DNA of 64,000 nucleotides from an uncultured Acidobacteriia bacterium (lineage in GTDB: Bacteria > Acidobacteriota > Terriglobia > Bryobacterales > Bryobacteraceae): positions 1-64,000 of the forward strand of contig CAIQWJ010000018.1 of the NCBI GenBank assembly GCA_903875575.1. Direction: 5' to 3'. The notes under the pieces are model-generated. The model had not been told where the DNA came from and searched no databases. It saw nothing but the letters and a program-made list of their open reading frames with translations. The position numbers and the translations under genes were made by a program. Each line of letters starts with the position of its first letter. Positions within the stretch are counted from its first letter, which is position 1. This document shows, one piece after another, positions 61,372 to 64,000 of this stretch.

Positions 61372-63039
61372 CTACTTCGCGGGCTCTCCGAATGTGATAT
61401 TTGTCTCCGCGCCGTACTTGCGGTAATTGCGGAAATCGATTACGTTCCGCGTGCATTCGGTAGTCCCGCGCACGCAACTCAGGGCTTCGGAATGCGTCGG
61501 CAGCAGGAATTTTCTATCGCCGATCAGAACGAAATCGTAGTCAACAGTGGATTCGATTGTGTCCAGCGGAAACTCCCGCGGCACGTTGCGCGCTGCCATT
61601 TCAATGCGCAGTACGCGCGAGGTTTCTTTGTCGATCCAGATCACTCCACCGTAGGCGGGCCGATAGCTGGAGCCTCCGGCATAGACGCGCCAACTGGAGC
61701 GGGGCTGTTCGATGGTGTAGTCGTAGCGCCACGCCGGACGGTTGACGATCGTGGTGGCTCGTTTGTTCTTAAACAACGCATCGCTGGCAGGAGAAAGAAT
61801 TGCCTGGAGTGTGCTGACAAACTCGCCTTCGGACCAGGAACCCGATTTATCCACGTCCTTTGTTGCTTTGCCGTTCACCAGCAGGTTCTTGTAGGTTTCT
61901 TTGCCATTTTCGGCCACAACGTCGGCAGTCACAATGTCCAGCGCCTGCCAGGAGGTTTTACCTTTGCTGGCGGAGTCCGACTGGTAACGGGTCGTAAACT
62001 GCTTGACCGTGTAGTTCGGCAGCGTCTCTGTGAAGGCGAAGGCTTCCTCGCGTGTCTGGTCAATGATGGGATCGTCCGTGGCGGGTGTTCCGGATGGCGA
62101 GGGCAGGCGATCTTCCGCAACCTGTGGCGGTGCAGCAGGCAGGCGGGTGACGCCATTTACCTCTTCTGAGCGGACACTGGGGCGTTCCGGGACAGAGTCG
62201 GATGCTGTCTGGTCCCGCGGTGTGGCACCGCGGCGCAGAACCGGCGGACCAGGGTCTCCCGGCATTGGGGTGCTGACGGAAGCGGAATTGGGTGCGCGGG
62301 AAACTGGCGCTGCCGCAGAAGATGAATCATCCGTGCTGCCGGAATCGGCGCGGCGCATACGCGGGCGGCCATCATCGGCGGAAGTGCTGTCGTTCGAACT
62401 GGCGGGTGAAGAGGCCGCCGATGACGCACTGCCGGACCCGCTATCCGCGCGCCGCATCTTCGGCCGGTCGTCTGTTGAAGTGTCGGACTTCGTATTTTGA
62501 TCGTCCGCGTGCATCGAGGTATTGATTGGCTTATTGGCTGCGGAGCGTTCCTGTGGCGTGGCTTTGCGTGTTAACGTCACGGAGGTGACCAGGAAATTGG
62601 AATTCATGTCCTGGGAGGCCTGGACTGTCACGTAGTCCCCGGGATCGAAATCGGTCTCGCGGGCGGTGCCGAAGGTGTCGTAATACCGGGTGTTTCGCTG
62701 CGTCTGCATCGTGATGATGCGCGCGTCGTCGGTCTCAACGGTGAGGTTGTAAGGGGAAATCTGCCGCAGGTTACCGGTGATCATCTGGCCCATGCCTGGC
62801 ATCTGGCGGCCGCCTGGCATTTGTACGCCGCCGGGATATTGCCCGCCCGGGCATTGGCCGTTCGTGGGGTACTGTCCTCCGGGGCATTGCTGGCCGTTTG
62901 TCGGATACTGCCCGCCGGGATAAGTTGTGCCGCCAACGGGTATGCGGATACCGCCGGGCAAAGTGATCCCGCCCCCACCGTATTGCCCGAAGGCATTCAG
63001 CGACACCGTCAACAGCAGCGGGAACATCCAGCGTGGCAT
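61372..63039 (-). CDS. Secreted repeat-containing protein of unknown function
   Basis: 555 aa from ATG 63039 (MPRWMFPLLLTVSLNAFGQ signal). Near the N-terminus are near-identical GGQYPTNGQ copies (about 27-58) in a Gly/Pro-rich stretch. A DUF5666-like beta unit follows (TGNLRQISPYNLTVETDDAR). A Ser/Asp/Arg-rich centre holds two MRRADSG repeats. The C-terminal half (FTTRYQSDSASKGKTSWQAL, YDYTIEQPRSSWRVYAGGSS) may be LolA-like. Function unknown. A second ATG at 63078 adds 13 residues. Confidence 0.75.
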   Translation of the reverse strand: MPRWMFPLLLTVSLNAFGQYGGGGITLPGGIRIPVGGTTYPGGQYPTNGQQCPGGQYPTNGQCPGGQYPGGVQMPGGRQMPGMGQMITGNLRQISPYNLTVETDDARIITMQTQRNTRYYDTFGTARETDFDPGDYVTVQASQDMNSNFLVTSVTLTRKATPQERSAANKPINTSMHADDQNTKSDTSTDDRPKMRRADSGSGSASSAASSPASSNDSTSADDGRPRMRRADSGSTDDSSSAAAPVSRAPNSASVSTPMPGDPGPPVLRRGATPRDQTASDSVPERPSVRSEEVNGVTRLPAAPPQVAEDRLPSPSGTPATDDPIIDQTREEAFAFTETLPNYTVKQFTTRYQSDSASKGKTSWQALDIVTADVVAENGKETYKNLLVNGKATKDVDKSGSWSEGEFVSTLQAILSPASDALFKNKRATTIVNRPAWRYDYTIEQPRSSWRVYAGGSSYRPAYGGVIWIDKETSRVLRIEMAARNVPREFPLDTIESTVDYDFVLIGDRKFLLPTHSEALSCVRGTTECTRNVIDFRNYRKYGAETNITFGEPAK

Positions 63040-63131
63040 AAGACTCTCCGGACGCGTCGGATGGAAATCGGGTTCCACACGTCCAAACCTATTATGGCCT
63101 AAATGAGCGGACTGGAATGTCGATAGTGAGT

Positions 63132-64000
63132 TTAAACAGGAGCGTGGCTCAAGTCGTCGGCGATTTCCCTGCCAACTCCACCGAAGTCCTCATAAACCTC
63201 TTTGGCTCTGGCCAGGGCGGCGTCTACGTGGGGGAGGATGTTCTCGCGGCCGATCTCATCCGCCAGAATCGATTCTGAGATCAACTGGTGAGGCTGGTCC
63301 CGCGCGCCACAGAGCAGCAGGGTACGTCCCGACTGGCGCAGTCTCTTTGCCAGTACCGCGATCGCATGAAGTCCGGTGGCATCGAGGGCCGTCATGTTTC
63401 TGAGCCGCAAAGCGAGTACTGGCGGAAACTTTGTGAGATCGCGGGTGGCCTCCGCCAGTTTCTCGGTGGTCCCGAACAGGAAAGGCCCGTGGATACGAAG
63501 AATCATCACATAAGGAGGCAGTTGCTTATCCTGCAAGACATGCGCATAGCCGGCGCGGAGATAGTCCTCGGTGACCGGTGTGACGCTGGTGGTTTCCGAA
63601 ATCCGATGGATGTACAGCAGCGCAGCCAGTGCCATGCCGACTTCCACGGCGACGGTCAGATCCGCGAGTACCGTCAGGGCGAAAGTAGCGGCCCAGACAG
63701 AAATGTCGGTCTTTGAAAGTCGCAGGATCACCGGGATCTCGCGCCACTCGCCCATGTTGTAAGCCACCACAAAGAGCACAGCGGCAAGTGTAGCCAGCGG
63801 GATGAATTTAGCCACCGGGGCGGCCACCAGCAGGATCAGCAGCAACGTCAGGGCGTGGACCATTCCAGCCACGGGGGTTTTGGCTCCGGAGCGCACATTG
63901 GTCGCTGTGCGCGCTATTGCGCCGGTGGCTGGAATGCCACCGAACATCGGCGAGCAGATATTCGCAATGCCCTGAGCGATCAGTTCTACGTTGGAATTAT
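63132..64000 (-). CDS. SulP family anion transporter, C-terminal part
   Basis: The gene runs off the window; the frame continues without a stop to its last base (NVELIAQGIANICSPMFGGI). Seen are the last transmembrane segments (MVHALTLLLILLVAAPVAKF, and others) with GGIPATGAIARTATNVRSGA, typical of SulP, and a cytoplasmic STAS domain (LALRLRNMTALDATGLHAI) that would regulate transport. Sulfate or bicarbonate are usual substrates; which applies here is unknown. Confidence 0.92.
   Translation of the reverse strand, partial: NSNVELIAQGIANICSPMFGGIPATGAIARTATNVRSGAKTPVAGMVHALTLLLILLVAAPVAKFIPLATLAAVLFVVAYNMGEWREIPVILRLSKTDISVWAATFALTVLADLTVAVEVGMALAALLYIHRISETTSVTPVTEDYLRAGYAHVLQDKQLPPYVMILRIHGPFLFGTTEKLAEATRDLTKFPPVLALRLRNMTALDATGLHAIAVLAKRLRQSGRTLLLCGARDQPHQLISESILADEIGRENILPHVDAALARAKEVYEDFGGVGREIADDLSHAPV

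Overview
The window looks like chromosomal DNA from an Acidobacteriota member of the Solibacter/Bryobacter type. This placement is inferred from gene content: two TIGR03435 proteins, a TIGR03437-type secreted protein, paired TIGR03067 modules, an acidobacterial-style HTH/beta-propeller receptor, a Uma2 protein, and a long Gram-negative YidC with a LolA homologue. Base composition looks uniformly GC-rich. I found no IS element, prophage, CRISPR array, rRNA or tRNA. Only the first 566 bases exceed 300 bases without a supported gene.

Layout. 0.6-2 kb: a COG1119-type ABC ATPase and a membrane protein. 2.2-8.7 kb: an NfrB-like glycosyltransferase with a c-di-GMP-binding type C-terminal domain, then four two-component genes. 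8.7-16.5 kb: SprT-like protease, FabH, an ABC exporter pair, a Gfo/Idh/MocA oxidoreductase, TIGR03435 and TIGR03067 proteins. 16.5-18.3 kb: an NO-detoxification operon (truncated haemoglobin, ferredoxin-type reductase, NsrR) preceded by a probable NsrR operator; the haemoglobin frame carries an in-frame TAG. 18.4-29.4 kb: Spy-like protein, cysS with a Cys/Met PLP enzyme, thiE, an amino-acid permease, Uma2, purC-cvpA-Fis-gph and a secreted glutaminase-like protein. 29.5-36.6 kb: a LolA-like/thioredoxin/TonB fusion, an alpha/beta hydrolase, an ECF sigma/anti-sigma operon with secreted proteins, and a FliA/WhiG-type sigma factor. 36.7-40.1 kb: a SorA-type molybdoenzyme with a C-terminal haem site, a beta-propeller protein and an SRPBCC protein. 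40.2-43.5 kb: rpmH-rnpA-yidD-yidC-jag. 43.5-49 kb: a Phd/VapC pair, an amidohydrolase, modBC without modA, and a TIGR03437 protein. 49-58.6 kb: an HTH-TM-propeller-LamG receptor, then lolA and a translationally coupled type IV pilus/type II secretion operon (PilC, PilB, PilM, PilN, PilO, PilP-like, pseudopilin). 58.6-64 kb: rsmD, recG, a repeat-bearing secreted protein and the 3' part of a SulP transporter that runs off the window.

The most informative points are the interrupted haemoglobin with its operator, the NfrB c-di-GMP module, several multi-domain envelope fusions, and four intergenic tandem repeats with periods of about 21-23 bp and unrelated sequences.
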